Shown piece by piece: positions 1-10,689 of a DNA stretch of 64,000 nucleotides. The notes beneath the pieces are model-generated. The model did no database searches and was not told the DNA's origin. It saw nothing but the letters and a program-made list of their open reading frames with translations. Position 1 is the first letter of the stretch. The number at the start of each line of letters is the position of its first letter. A program made the translations under genes and the position numbers. The DNA is from Iris pallida (Eukaryota > Streptophyta > Magnoliopsida > Asparagales > Iridaceae), in assembly GCA_029216955.1 (NCBI GenBank), contig JANAVB010031417.1, positions 20,857,818 through 20,921,817 on the forward strand, in the 5' to 3' direction.

Positions 1-2450
1 GGTTGGTTTGGTTTGGTTTATATGTATTGGTACACCTTAGCCTAGGCTCCACCCTCAACACACCACATTCCACCCTCTTTAAAACTCTACCAACTTTTTC
101 TCTCTCCTCATAACCTCCATTAATTTCTTCTTCTCCTTCCTCTACACAACACTCTTCTCCTTCCTCCACACAACACCCCCCATAGGCAAGTGCACCTTGC
201 CACCACATGAGAACCCTATTTTATTTGTCCATTTGCTAGATTAGGACATGGTGATCAACATTAGAACTTGGTATTTTGTGATTTGGAGTCTCCATTGTTC
301 TAGATCTAAGTTTTTTCTATTTTCGGTTTTGTATGGTTTTGATCTAGTTAGGTTGGATTTTTATGGGTTTTGATGTTTCCATGTGGAAGAGAGTTCAATT
401 CCACCCCGGTTGGAACTTTGGAAATCCGGATTTGGAGTTCGGATGGCCAAGTTGTGATGCTTTGAAGTTTTGGGAGCCATGAGAGCTTCTTCTCAGCCAT
501 GGAGAAGAAGATCCTTTCTCCTGCGTGCGTGTTTTTACGCGTATGCAGCTCTCCTGCGTGCGTGACTTTTCGCGTACGCAGCTCTCCTGCGTGCGTGACT
601 TTTCGCGTACGCAGCTCTCCTGCGTGCGTGACTTTTCGCGTACGCCGCTCTCTTGCGTGCGTGCTTTTGTGCGTACGCAACTCTCCTGCGTGCGTGTCTT
701 TTCGCGTACGCAGCTCTCCTGCATGTGTACTTTAGCTCTCATGCGTGCGTGCTTTTGTGCGTACGCTGTGCGTGCCCTTGTGCGTACGCTGCACCCTGAA
801 CCCCTTGCTTAACCCATTGGCTCTAGGAGTATTGGTTTTATTTCTTGACTTGGTTTCTTTGTTTGTGGATTGAGTTTTCCTGAGATCTGTTCAACACAGC
901 ACGACTATCTTGACTCGACACGGCCTAACACGGTTTTCAAGTAATTGTTTATGACTAGTATGGTTTTCTGTGGATTATGATTTTGGTATTCTCTGATCTC
1001 CTTGCTAGTGACCCAGTGGGGTGCACATCTAACTTGTAACTTGTAATTAATCCTTGTGACTTGATAACTTGATAGTGGCCCGTGGCGGCGCACTCCTGCT
1101 GTTGCGACGGCTACTTAACTTGACTTGCCTTGACACCGTGGGTAGTTCTTTCTTGCTTGCTTGTTAAATCCACTTGTCCTGTCTTGCATCATGTCTAGGA
1201 GGGGACTCCTGAGTACCACGGTCAGGAGTACCTACTAAAATGGATTAAGGTTAATAACTAGAACAACACAGTAGTCATGAAGAGATGACACAGCTACAGA
1301 CAATCCCGTTACCTGGGCGCTCTTGGGATCTGTAGCCTACCGACGAGTAGGGCACATTTCCAGCACACCGTCGCGTGTTGCACCCTCTAAGTCACCTAAG
1401 GGTACATTTGTCTCCTGGGCGATGTACCCGCCTGAATTCAACTCCTAATTTTCGACCTGGGTAACCTGGATGGTCTGCAGGGCTTGTGGCTGTGGAACAA
1501 TCTCACTGCATCTTGTTAGTAATTAGGCCTATGATAACCCTAGTTAGTTAAAGTAGTAAGCCGTAGTATCTGCTTGGCCGTGATTGATTGAATGAGGTAT
1601 AACCAGTTTAGCCATGTCTTGATCCAGTACAAGCTTGCTTCCTGTCTTGATTTCTTACATTATTATTTTGCCGATAAATGGTGGGAAACCAAGTTCTGTT
1701 CAGATGAAGGGTTACAATCCCGGTCCTTGTTTGGTTTACGGGTTGTAACCTGGCTATCGGAATAGTCCCATGGTTATCTCGTCGTATATCATCCTGACAT
1801 GTTTTCGTAAATTCTAGTTTTAATATTAGATTTTCTTGTACTGATTGCTGCCTTTTGTTCTTATTTCGTGGCCCCCTTGTGGCACTTGCTCTTTCTGGGG
1901 TTGACCCAGCTGGTTTTGTGTGGCCAGATTTCGGAGCAGCTCCCGAGGATCTACCAAGCTTCCAGCCCAATGGTGGCGACTAGAAGGAACCCGGGCTACG
2001 AGTGGGTTTTCTATTTTGTTTCGCTCACTCTATTGTAAAGTTATTCTTTTGAGGCGTTTAGCCGACGAGCACCTGTTAGCTCGATGCACTTTTACTTACT
2101 GTCTGCCTACGGGCTGTAAACATGATTAACAAATCCTAGGGTTGATCATGTACGACTAAACTCTTGCTAGTCCTAACATTTTGTAATGACTAGCTTCATG
2201 ATCAGCTGAATATGTGATATTTGGGACGCCTTATTATTGTATATTTAATGATCATACATCTTGCGACCTGACTTACTTGCTTGTGATTGAGACATTAGGC
2301 TTGTTCATGACCATAAGAGACTGTTGGCTTGTAGTAAACCCTCATATATCTAGACTGTCGTGACCGTATATCGAGGTGGTTTCCATTTCAATATACGTAG
2401 CTGGCTATGTCTGCCTCCGCTCTCCAGTATTCTGGTTCTGGGGCGTGACA
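1..2450 (+). repeat. 5' LTR of element A (left-truncated)
   Basis: Matches 7613-8233 plus 32522-34438 closely and ends GGGCGTGACA at 2441-2450. It contains a T/G-rich start, a pyrimidine-rich stretch near 70-170 after a weak TATA-like CTTTAAAACTC, the 33-bp array at 521-797 and an A/T-rich U5. The 3' copy has two more 33-bp units and a 26-bp insertion near 33060. Small ORFs here are not genes. Confidence 0.92.
521..797 (+). repeat. 33-bp minisatellite in the 5' LTR of A
   Basis: About six full units of 33 bp, then shortened units. Each unit carries a GCGTGCGTG block and a CGCGTACGC block, joined by CTTTT and AGCTCTCCT. GCGTACGC is an 8-bp palindrome. It is a CpG-rich island in A/T-rich sequence. 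A 33-bp period equals 11 codons, which keeps several frames open on both strands without coding. Confidence 0.95.
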
Positions 2451-2477
2451 TGGTTTAAGTGGTGGCCCATGCAGGTC
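2451..2477 (+). other. Putative primer-binding region of A (non-canonical)
   Basis: Nine bases after the LTR end comes TGGTGGCCCATGCAGGTC (from 2460). The usual plant gypsy site at this place begins TGGTATCAGAGC, complementary to initiator tRNA-Met. Here the TGGT and CAGGT flanks fit but the eight bases between differ. The same block with the same 9-nt spacing follows the LTRs of C, E and F. Confidence 0.55.
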
Positions 2478-2583
2478 TTGTCAATCAAGAAATGTGAGGG
2501 TTTACCGAATAGATGTCTCAATCAGTATTCGCCCTTGATCTCCGCCCGTATTTTCAAATCCCTGAAATTCTTGCCCTGATTAC

Positions 2584-4335
2584 ATGCTTGTATCGTTGAT
2601 CTGTCCTGGTCCTTCCTTATTGTTTTCCTGTGTCGTCTTCCTCAGCGGCACTGTACCTGACCCTGCCGATCAGCAAGGAGGAGCACCTCCCGTGGGCCAG
2701 CAACAACCTGGAGATCAAGCCCAGCATTCCGGGGCAGCCTCTAGAGTTGTGCCTACTGGAGGAGAGTCACCAGTTCGGCCCGTCCAGCCCGCAGAGCCAG
2801 ATGATGGTACCTTAGTAGGCCTCATCAGAACCTTGATAGCTTTCCAGGATCGTCGAAGCGATGCCCTGCACTAGACAGTTCAAGATGCTTTGACCCGAGG
2901 CGGACATCCAGGGAACCAGGCGGCCAACAGCTTCAAGCGCTTGAACCCTCCTTTCTTCGACGGCACCGAGGATGCGATTGCCGCGGATGCATGGCTTCAG
3001 GATACCGAGGTGATTCTGGAAGCAGCTAGGACACCCGAGAATGAGAAGGTGGCGGTGGTACGCCTGCAGTTGTTGGACTTGGCTCGCAGTTGGTGGACGG
3101 CGCAAGCCATGGGATTAGTGGCACCCATTGTTTGGGCAGTGTTTAGAGAGATATTCCAGACGGAGTATTTCGATGCTGTGGCTCGGTACGACTTGCAGAC
3201 CAGATTTACCAACTTGAAGTAAGAAGGCAGAACAGTCGACAGTTATGCATCGGAGTTTTCTAGACTCAGTAGGTTTGCCCCCACCTTGGTGGCGACCGAG
3301 TTTGATAGGGCCCAGCGGTTCCAGCAGGGACTACATTTGGAGATCTTGTTGGCGGTTGAGCAGTTCGAGCACCAGACGTTCGATGCAGTCTTGAGAGCAG
3401 CTAGGAGGCATGAGTACACCTCCCAGAGGATCGTGGATAGGACCGGAGGTAGGAAGCGGTCCCACAGCCAGATGCACCAATCATCAGCTCCAGCCCCGAC
3501 AGCTAGGGGATTGACCATTGGAACTCCGAGGCGGGCGGCCTCAGTAACGTCGGTTCAGCATTCGACCCCGACGTACCCGCAGCAGCAGAAGCAGAAGCAG
3601 ACTTCCGCGATGGGATGTTCTCATTGCGGGAAGCCAGGGCATGTGGTGGCAGACTATCGCAGGGCACAGGGATTGTGCCTGGCTTGTGGAGCAGCAGATC
3701 ATAGGATAGGGGCTTGCCCGAATAGGGGTGGTTCATCAGCATCCAACCCTTCTAGCTCTTCGATGAGAGGACCGGCCCCAGCACTAGTTCAGCAGCAGCA
3801 GTATCAGTCTTCGAGGCCCTTGCCGCCTCAGTCTCAGGCATTCCAGCAACAACACCCCCAGCAGTATGTACAAGCCCAGGCTCAGATCCAGAATAGGCAG
3901 AGAGGTTTCCAGCAGAGGGGACCAGCAGCCAGAGGACAAGGTCAGGCCATGATGATGGCTATGGAAGAAGAAGTTGCACCAGGTGAGGTTGTGGCAGGTA
4001 CTATTCTCGTCAACTCCTCTCCAGCGTCTGTATTATTTGATTCTGGTGCATCGCATTCATTTATGTCTGCACGATTCGCGACACGGATAGGATTGGAGCC
4101 CGAGTCATTATCAGTGAGGCTCAATATACTTACTGGTAATGGCCTTGTGGGAGTAGATCGAGTGTTTTTCTCGTATCGGATCGTAGTTAGCGGTAGGGAG
4201 TTCCCCGCTAGATTCATAGAGTTTCCTATGGCAGACTATGATGTAGTCCTAGGCATGGATTGGTTGAGGAACCAGTATGCTAGGATAGACTGCCATATTG
4301 GCAGAGTTGTCTTTAGTATCCCCGGCGAGCCATAG
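2584..4335 (+). pseudogene. gag-pro: Element A gag and aspartic protease (broken)
   Basis: Encodes capsid/nucleocapsid and protease of a gypsy element. A gag domain ([13 protein letters not shown] onward, about 2930-3450) is followed by a Q/P-rich stretch with two zinc knuckles (3616-3720) and a protease active site [10 protein letters not shown] near 4035. Stops lie at 2872 (TAG), 3220 (TAA) and 4333 (TAG); E has CAG, CAA and GAG there. The last cysteine of the first knuckle is tyrosine (3655-3657) where E keeps cysteine. The true start is unclear; the first plausible ATG is 2584, in a frame that differs from E by one T. A one-base deletion near 4435 shifts the frame into RT. Confidence 0.85.
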
Positions 4336-4457
4336 TTTTTGTTTTCCAGAGGCGCAGTGGAGCCGTCTTCCCCAGCATTGCGGATGGCAGTAGCAGCAGT
4401 GCAGTTACCCCGGATAGTCGAAGAGTTTCTAGATTCTTTCCAGAGGAGCTTCCAGGG

Positions 4458-5765
4458 ATGCCGCCAGAGCGGGAGATTGAGTTCACTATAGACTTGATTC
4501 CCGGGACAGCACCAGTATCAGAGCGAGTCTACAGGATGGCGCCTTCAGAGTTGGAAATTTTATACAAGATGATTGAAGAACCGAGGACCAAGGGATTCAT
4601 CCGTGCAAGTGGATCGCCTTGGGGAGCCCCGATGCTTCTTGTGAAAAAGAAGGATGGTACATCCAGGCTATGTGTTAATTATCGTACCTTGAATTCGGTG
4701 ACAATCAAGAACAGATACCCTCTTCCGAGGATAGATAACTTGTTTGATCAGCTTAGAGGGGCTTCAGTGTTCTCGAAGATCGACTTGCGGTTGGAATACC
4801 ACCAGATCAGAGTCAGAGACCAGAACATCTCGAAGACAGCATTCAGATCGAGGTATGGACATTGGGAGTTCCTTGTTATGCCCTTTGGAGCGACCAATGC
4901 GTCGGCCGTATTCATGGACCTCATGAATCGCATTTTCATGCCTTACTCGGATCAATTTGTGATCGTATTCCTAGATGACATCCTGGTCTACAGCAAGAGT
5001 GAAGCGGAGCATGAGCATCATCTCAGAGTCGTCCTCCAGACGCTTAAGGAGCATCAGTTGTACGCCAAGTTCAGTAAATGCGAGTTCTGGCTCGATCGCA
5101 TATCATACTTGGGTCACATCATTACCCGAGGAGGAGTGGAAGTGGATCCCCAGAAGATTGTGGCTATCGAGTCATGGCCGGTACCCAGCTCAGTGGCAGA
5201 GGTTCGCAGCTTCCTTGGATTGGCCGGCTACTACCGGCGGTTCGTTTCAGATTTCGTAAGGATTTCAGTGTCGATGACCCAGTTGACCCGCAAGGATGTG
5301 CCGTTTGTTTGGACAGCAGAGTGTCAGGAATCATTTGAGATGTTGAAACAAGGTTTGATAACGGCTCCCATTCTCACCCTTCCAGATGGGACCGGAGGAT
5401 TCACAGTTTATTGCGACGCTTCATGCAGAGGATTGGGGTGTGTCTTGATGCAGCATGGGAAGATAATATCTTATGCGTCACGTCAACTATGTGATCATGA
5501 AAAGAATTACCCGACCCACGACTTGGAATTGGCGGCGGTAGTGTTTGCTTTGAAGTTGTGGAGACACTACTTGTACGGAGATAGAGTGGAGATCTTTACT
5601 GATCATAAGAGCCTGAAGTATGTTTTCACCCAGAAGGACCTTAATATGCGACAGAGAAGATGGCTCGAGCTACTGGTGGACTATGATGTGGATCTGCAGT
5701 ATCATCCCGGGAAGGCCAACGTTGTAGCAGATGCATTGAGCAGGAGAGCCGGAGTTTTTTCCTGA
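4458..5765 (+). pseudogene. Element A reverse transcriptase and RNase H (broken)
   Basis: Copies element RNA into DNA and removes the RNA strand. RT runs about 4480-5260 with the catalytic block [14 protein letters not shown] near 4957. RNase H begins with YCDAS near 5410 and ends with the typical [15 protein letters not shown] near 5745. The block usually reading DLRSGYHQ has the SG pair replaced by LE (near 4792), which would harm folding. A one-base deletion near 5760 creates TGA and separates this frame from integrase. The ATG at 4458 is only the first in-frame methionine, since this is part of a polyprotein. Confidence 0.88.
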
Positions 5766-5767
5766 CG

Positions 5768-7293
5768 GTGCAACCAGAATTATTGACAGATCTTCAGAAG
5801 ATGGGAATTGAAGTGGTTCTTCCAACCAGCGTGGCATTGATGGCCAGCCTACAGGTTCAGTCCAGCATAGTTGAGAGAATCCGGGTGGCGCAGTCAACAG
5901 ATTCCAAGATCCAGCGACTCAGAGCAGAATGTGAAGCAGGAAGAAGGCCAGAGTTATGTATCCATGAAGACGGTACACTTCGGCGCGGCACTCGTCTTTG
6001 TGTACCCAGTGGAGATATCAGACAGGAAGTCATGGCAGAAGTCCACAGTTCATAATATTTTATTCATCCGGGTGGTACGAAGATGTACCGTGATATTCGT
6101 CAGCATTTCTGGTGGAATGGCATGAAGAGGGAGATAGCCCGGTTTGTCTCTCGGTGTTTGGTTTGCCAACAGGTTAAAGCTGAACATCAGAGGCCCGCTG
6201 GACTTCTTCAACCCTTACCGATCCCAGAATGGAAATGGGAACATATAACCATGGATTTCGTGACCGGATTGCCCAGATCTCCGGCCGGCAGAGATGCTAT
6301 TTGGGTAATTGTGGACAGGCTTACCAAGGTGGCACACTTTCTCCCATTCAGAGTTGGACAGTCGACGGCGCAGTTAGCAGAGATGTATCTCAGGCAGATC
6401 GTCAGGCTCACGTTGTGCCAGTCAGCATCACCTCGGACAGGGATTCAAGATTCACATCACACTTTTGGCGCAGCTTGCAGAAGAGTTTGGGGACTCGCCT
6501 TCAATTCAGCTCAGCTTATCACCCGCAGACGGATGGTCAATCAGAGCGCACAATCCAGACTCTTGAAGATATGTTGAGATCCTGTACCCATGACTTCGGT
6601 GATTCATGGGAGAATCATCTGCACCTGGTGGAATTCTCGTACAACAACAGTTATCAGGCCAGTATCCAGATGGCACCCTTCGAGGCTCTTTATGGCAGGA
6701 AGTGTAGATCCCCGCTAGCATGGGACGATGTCGGGGAGAGGCAGATACTCGGACCCGAATTGATTTCCCAGACGGTTGAAGTGGTCAGGAAGGTCAGAGA
6801 TCACCTCCGAGTTGCCCAGGACCGCCAGCGCCATTGGGCCGATGCTCATCGGCGTCCCTTAGAATTTACTGTCGGCGACCATGTATTCCTTAGGATCTCG
6901 CCTAACCGCGGCGTCATTCGCTTCGACGTGCGGAGAAATCTTAGTCCTAGGTATATAGGGCCGTTCGATATTCTAGAGCGAGTAGGAGATGTATCCTATC
7001 GTCTCGCTCTTCCGCCGTCGCTAAGTGAGGTGCATGATGTATTCCATGTGTCCCAATTACGATGGTATATTCCGGACCCGAGCCACATCCTAGACCATTC
7101 GGAATTGGTTGTTGGTACCAACCTTTTGTATGAGGAGAGGCCCGTGTCTATATTGGACCGGAGGAAGAAGATACTCAAGAACAAGACTATTAAATTAGTC
7201 CGTGTTGCTTGGGGTCATCACTCTCTAGGTGAGTCAATGTGGGAGCGTGAGGACGACATCCGATCACGATATCCCTACCTGTTTGACTCGTGA
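5768..7293 (+). pseudogene. Element A integrase and chromodomain (broken)
   Basis: Inserts the cDNA into chromatin. A zinc-binding HHCC region (ending CLVCQQVKA near 6160) precedes the DDE core: MDF near 6250, SDRD near 6435, [13 protein letters not shown] near 6540. The C-terminal 50 residues (PVSILDRR to REDDIRSRYPYLF, 7141-7285) form a chromodomain of the type in plant chromoviruses, which recognises histone marks. Breaks: TAA at 6053 and a small deletion near 6405 that changes frame. The stop at 7291 is the natural polyprotein end, matching C. Confidence 0.88.
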
Positions 7294-7425
7294 GGTATAA
7301 TGTCTGCCTTATGCCTTACGTTTTCCCTTCCTTGCTTGCATTGTATGATTGTATGATTGAAGTGCTTGGTGTAACTTGCCTGTGCTTAACATAACTTGTC
7401 GTGACAATCTCTAGCTCCTTGATTA

Positions 7426-7462
7426 AATTTCGAGGACGGAATTCTTTTAAGGTGGGTAGAGT
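7426..7462 (+). promoter_or_regulatory. Conserved hairpin and polypurine tract of A
   Basis: AATTTCG-AGGA-CGGAATT (7426-7443) forms a 7-bp stem (one G-T pair) with a 4-base loop, followed by the purine-rich AAGGTGGGTAGAG that primes plus-strand DNA next to the LTR at 7463. The same arrangement precedes the 3' LTRs of C and F. Confidence 0.7.
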
Positions 7463-8233
7463 TGTCACCCTCATTTCCCGTATTTCTAGTATTTCGTATT
7501 TATACTCGTATCTGGATTTTGGCATGTATTTTTATTTTTCTCAACTTGTGAAATTTCGGTATTTATCATATTTTGGGTTTTGTCATGGCTCGGTTTAATT
7601 TGAATTAGGTTGGGTTGGTTTGGTTTGGTTTATATGTATTGGTACACCTTAGCCTAGGCTCCACCCTCAACACACCACATCCCACCCTCTTTAAAACTCC
7701 ACCAACTTTTTCTCTCTCCTCATAACCTCCATTAATTTTTTCTTCTCCTTCCTCTACACAACACTCTTCTCCTTCCTCCACACAACACCCCCCACATAGG
7801 CAAGTGCACCTTGCCACCACATGAGAACCCTATTTTATTTGTCCATTTGCTAGATTAGGACATGGTGATCAACATTAGAACTTGGTATTTTGTGATTTGT
7901 AGTCTCCATTGTTCTAGATCTAAGTTTTCCCTATTTTCGGTTTTGTATGGTTTTGATCTAGTTAGGTTGTGGGTTTTGATGTTTCCATGTGGAAGAGAGT
8001 TCAATTCCACCCCGGTTGGAACTTTGGAAATCCGGATTTGGAGTTCGGATGGCCAAGTTGTGATGCTTTGAAGTTTTGGGAGCCATGAGAGCTTCTTCTC
8101 AGCCATGGAGAAGAAGATCCTTTCTCCTGCGTGCGTATTTTTACGCGTACGCAGCTCTCCTGTGTGCATGACTTTTCGCGTACGCAGCTCTCCTGCGTGC
8201 GTGACTTTTCGCGTACGCAGCTCTCCTGCGTGC
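7463..8233 (+). repeat. 3' LTR of element A, left part
   Basis: Starts TGTCACCC after the polypurine tract and matches 1-645 from position 7613. It is broken inside the 33-bp array (8127 onward) by element B. The five bases CGTGC at 8229-8233 recur at 32517-32521. Confidence 0.93.
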
Positions 8234-8604
8234 TGTAGGCCTTTAAAAATGACAGTCACGCTGAGTTGATCAGGACAGAGTCAAAAGTCACGCTCAGTTG
8301 ATCCAGACAATATTTACAAATCACGCTGGGGAGACAGCTCATCATTTGTCAGAGAGTAATTATGACTGACAGCACAACAGTCGAAGAATGTCTCTTCGTA
8401 TGCCACGTATGCACAGAATTTGAGAGATCACGGCCGTCTATTGCATGATTTTCGAAATCTTCTTCAGCAAGACTCAACCTTCGTCAAGTTGGCGAACCAA
8501 AAGAGCTTCTTGTCATTTAATGTGACTGACAAAAGCAATCACTACCAGAGATTTTGTGTCAGTCGAGGCACGCTGAATCAAGACAGCTGGCAGTTCTATC
8601 TCAA

Positions 8605-8850
8605 GTCTGCGTGGATTCTGAAGTTTTCTTCATCAAAGTCTGCGTAGATTCTGAAGCTTCTTGCCCCAAGTTTGCGTGGATTTTGAAGCTTTCTATCCCG
8701 AGTCTGCGTGGATTCTGAAGTTTTCTTCATCAAAGTCTGCGTAGATTCTGAAGCTTCTTGCCCCAAGTTTGCGTGGATTTTGAAGCTTTCTACCCCGAGT
8801 CTGCGTGGATTTCGTCTTCAACAAGTCTGCGTGGATTTCATCAAATTGGA
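8605..8850 (+). repeat. Tandem repeats in the B LTR (U3)
   Basis: About seven degenerate units with core TCTGCGTGGATT and spacing 30-37 bp, organised in a higher-order duplication. The same array lies at 31888-32120 in the 3' LTR. They sit 200-450 bp upstream of the TATA box, where enhancer repeats are common in LTR elements. Confidence 0.8.
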
Positions 8851-9050
8851 GTACGTGGCAGCCATGCCACTGATCTCTCGCCTGCGTGTCCTGTAACTTG
8901 CACACGACTCATGCATGATTGCCATGTGTCCAACAGTTACAGGCCACGTCTAATAACTGCTCACAACCTTGCGTATGTTAAATCCTGCGTGATTTTCAAC
9001 TAAGCACAGGCTGTGAAGACAGTTACCTTTTCAGTTATTATTTTTGACTC

Positions 9051-9058
9051 TATAAATA
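9051..9058 (+). promoter_or_regulatory. TATA box of B 5' LTR
   Basis: CTCTATAAATA in A/T-rich context; the 3' LTR has the same box at 32333-32340. Transcription would start about 30 bp downstream, near 9085. Confidence 0.65.
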
Positions 9059-9225
9059 AAGTTCTTTCTTTTTTTCATTCATGGTATGGATACATAGTTA
9101 TCTACTGTCAAAATTTTGAGAGCTTTTCTTCTTCGCATAGTCCAAGGGATAAAGTGATCGTCTTCTAGATCAGATTCCCACAGTTGTAATTTTTCCAGAT
9201 ACACAATAAATAAAGGAATTTATTT

Positions 9226-10635
9226 ATGGAAAACAAATTGGCGACTCTGCTGGGGAAAACCATCTCCTCTTCTGAGATGGCAACAACTCAATGCGATACT
9301 TCGTCAATCGGCTCGACGAAGAAGGTGATGACGATCCAATTCGATCAACTCGCCTATGAAGAAATGCAGCGGGCTAAGAGTGGTAAGCCCACTACAGCCT
9401 CCATCATCACTGCCAAATCGAAGGGACACTCTATCTATGTCCCTAAGAATCAGTTGGCAGTCAATGGTGAAGTCTCTGCCACAGTGTCTGCTCCTAACAC
9501 TGGCAAGAACTCTACTGCAAGCACGCACACACTTGTGCGCTCGAAGATGACAGCAATCAAAGATCACGCTAACAGTACTGGCTCCTTAGCCAAATCTGTT
9601 CCAGTGTGTGTCTCCAAAGTTGAAAGTCACGCTGACAGTACTGGCTCCTTAGCCAAATCTGTTCCAGCGTGCAATTTCAACCTCAAAAGTCACGCTGACA
9701 ACACTGGTTCCTTAGCCAAGTCTGTTCCAACGTGCAATTTCAACCTCAACAATCACGCTAACAATACTGGCTCCTTAGCCAAATCTATTCCAGCGTGTAT
9801 TTCCAAAGTCAAAAGTCACGCCAACAGCACTGGTTCTTTAACCAAGCCTGTTTCAGCGTGTATTTCATCTAAGAAGAATAGCTCTTTAGCTATCTCTTCC
9901 TCTTTGCCAAGTTCTACCAGAACTGGGGGTGGTCTTCCACACAAAGTCCCTTCGAAGAGAAATAACTCTTTAGTTGTTTCTTCTGCTCCTGTAGTTTTTA
10001 CTTCAGGAACAGCTTTGACTGACAATTTTGTTAGTCAAAGAAAAGGAGATGGTCTTTTGACTACTCTTCCTTCTGGACATTTTATGTCTCAAAACTTGAA
10101 TGAGTCTAAGAAGAAACATTCCTTAATGTTTTCTTCTATGACTTCTTCGAATTGGGCACAGAATTTGTCTAGAAAAGGTCTGTTACTAACCCCTAATCAA
10201 GGGGGTGGTTCAACTCTTCCTTCTCTGCAAATATCCAGATCAATGGAAGGAAAAATCCATGTGTCCAAAACCAATGTGTTACCTCCAACTGATCTAAGAA
10301 CAAAAATTAACACTTCTGGTGTTAAAAAACCATACCAGTTGGAAACAAGGATAAGAGATCCAGACGCAGAGTATGCAAGAAACTATGTGGCTCATATTAA
10401 TCATTCTCTATATAATCAAGAGCCATCAAGACCCAAGAATAGGAAATATATTCCTCAATCTTCACAAACAGATTTACGAGAATATCTTCAACAGAAGAGA
10501 AGAAGTGATTCTGTGTCAAAGGACCATGCTGAATGTGACTTCTATCCAAGAGTCATAATTCAATGCAGATGTCAATCAATGGCTCATGATCATGTTGATC
10601 ATGAATGTGACTTCCAGCCAAGAGTCACAATGTAA
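9226..10635 (+). CDS. Element B ORF1 (unknown function, with 21-residue repeats)
   Basis: A 469-codon open frame between primer site and gag, in the place of Ogre ORF1, whose role is unknown. The first ATG (9226) lies in the LTR and would translate the primer site; ATG 9280 has better context (GAGATGGC) and is the likelier start. Residues about 112-217 hold five 63-bp tandem repeats (21 residues, core TGSLAKSVPAC). The rest is Ser/Thr-rich and basic, without a domain I recognise. Near the end a 72-bp segment is repeated (10531 and 10603). Only the TAA at 10633 separates it from gag, in the same frame, so it may be the N-terminal part of one long gag. Confidence 0.75.
   Translation: MENKLATLLGKTISSSEMATTQCDTSSIGSTKKVMTIQFDQLAYEEMQRAKSGKPTTASIITAKSKGHSIYVPKNQLAVNGEVSATVSAPNTGKNSTASTHTLVRSKMTAIKDHANSTGSLAKSVPVCVSKVESHADSTGSLAKSVPACNFNLKSHADNTGSLAKSVPTCNFNLNNHANNTGSLAKSIPACISKVKSHANSTGSLTKPVSACISSKKNSSLAISSSLPSSTRTGGGLPHKVPSKRNNSLVVSSAPVVFTSGTALTDNFVSQRKGDGLLTTLPSGHFMSQNLNESKKKHSLMFSSMTSSNWAQNLSRKGLLLTPNQGGGSTLPSLQISRSMEGKIHVSKTNVLPPTDLRTKINTSGVKKPYQLETRIRDPDAEYARNYVAHINHSLYNQEPSRPKNRKYIPQSSQTDLREYLQQKRRSDSVSKDHAECDFYPRVIIQCRCQSMAHDHVDHECDFQPRVTM
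9239..9256 (+). other. Primer-binding site of B (tRNA-Arg)
   Basis: TGGCGACTCTGCTGGGGA lies three bases after the LTR. It is complementary to the 3' end of plant tRNA-Arg as I know it, with one G-U pair. Ogre-type elements are known to use this primer. Confidence 0.75.
9558..9872 (+). repeat. Five 63-bp coding tandem repeats in B ORF1
   Basis: Copies of the (A/G)ACA(G/A)-(T/C)ACTGG core start at 9571, 9634, 9697, 9760 and 9823, exactly 63 bp apart. The frame is kept and the TGSLAKS peptide is nearly constant while the linker varies. Confidence 0.9.
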
Positions 10636-10689
10636 TGCAGATGTCAAACAAAACGACAATCTGTCTTCAATCGGATTCAGTGTGAACCT

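Larger units (their letters stand above)
8234..9235 (+). repeat. 5' LTR of element B
   Basis: Starts TGTAGGCC and ends GGAAAACA; matches 31516-32516. It contains tandem repeats built on TCTGCGT(G/A)GATTCTGAAG (about 8605-8850), including a near-exact repeat of roughly 98 bp, and a TATA box at 9051. Its last ten bases contain the ATG at 9226 that is in frame with ORF1. Confidence 0.93.

Noticed and set aside
348..812. Overlapping ORFs on both strands, with THAGELRTRKV-type and SPACVTFRVR-type repeats
   Set aside because: They are readings of the 33-bp LTR minisatellite; a period divisible by three keeps frames open. No support for coding.
1608..1970. 120-codon minus-strand ORF repeated at 33596-33958
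   Set aside because: Located in the two LTRs of A; no domain, and explained by LTR copying.
2460..2477. Primer block of A, C, E and F as a copy of the initiator tRNA-Met anticodon arm
   Set aside because: It resembles that arm (GTGGTGGGCCCAT) in the same sense, but priming needs the complement and the match has gaps; probably coincidence.
8603..8870. CRISPR-like regular repeats
   Set aside because: Units are degenerate tandem repeats of a plant LTR without unique spacers; the genome is eukaryotic.
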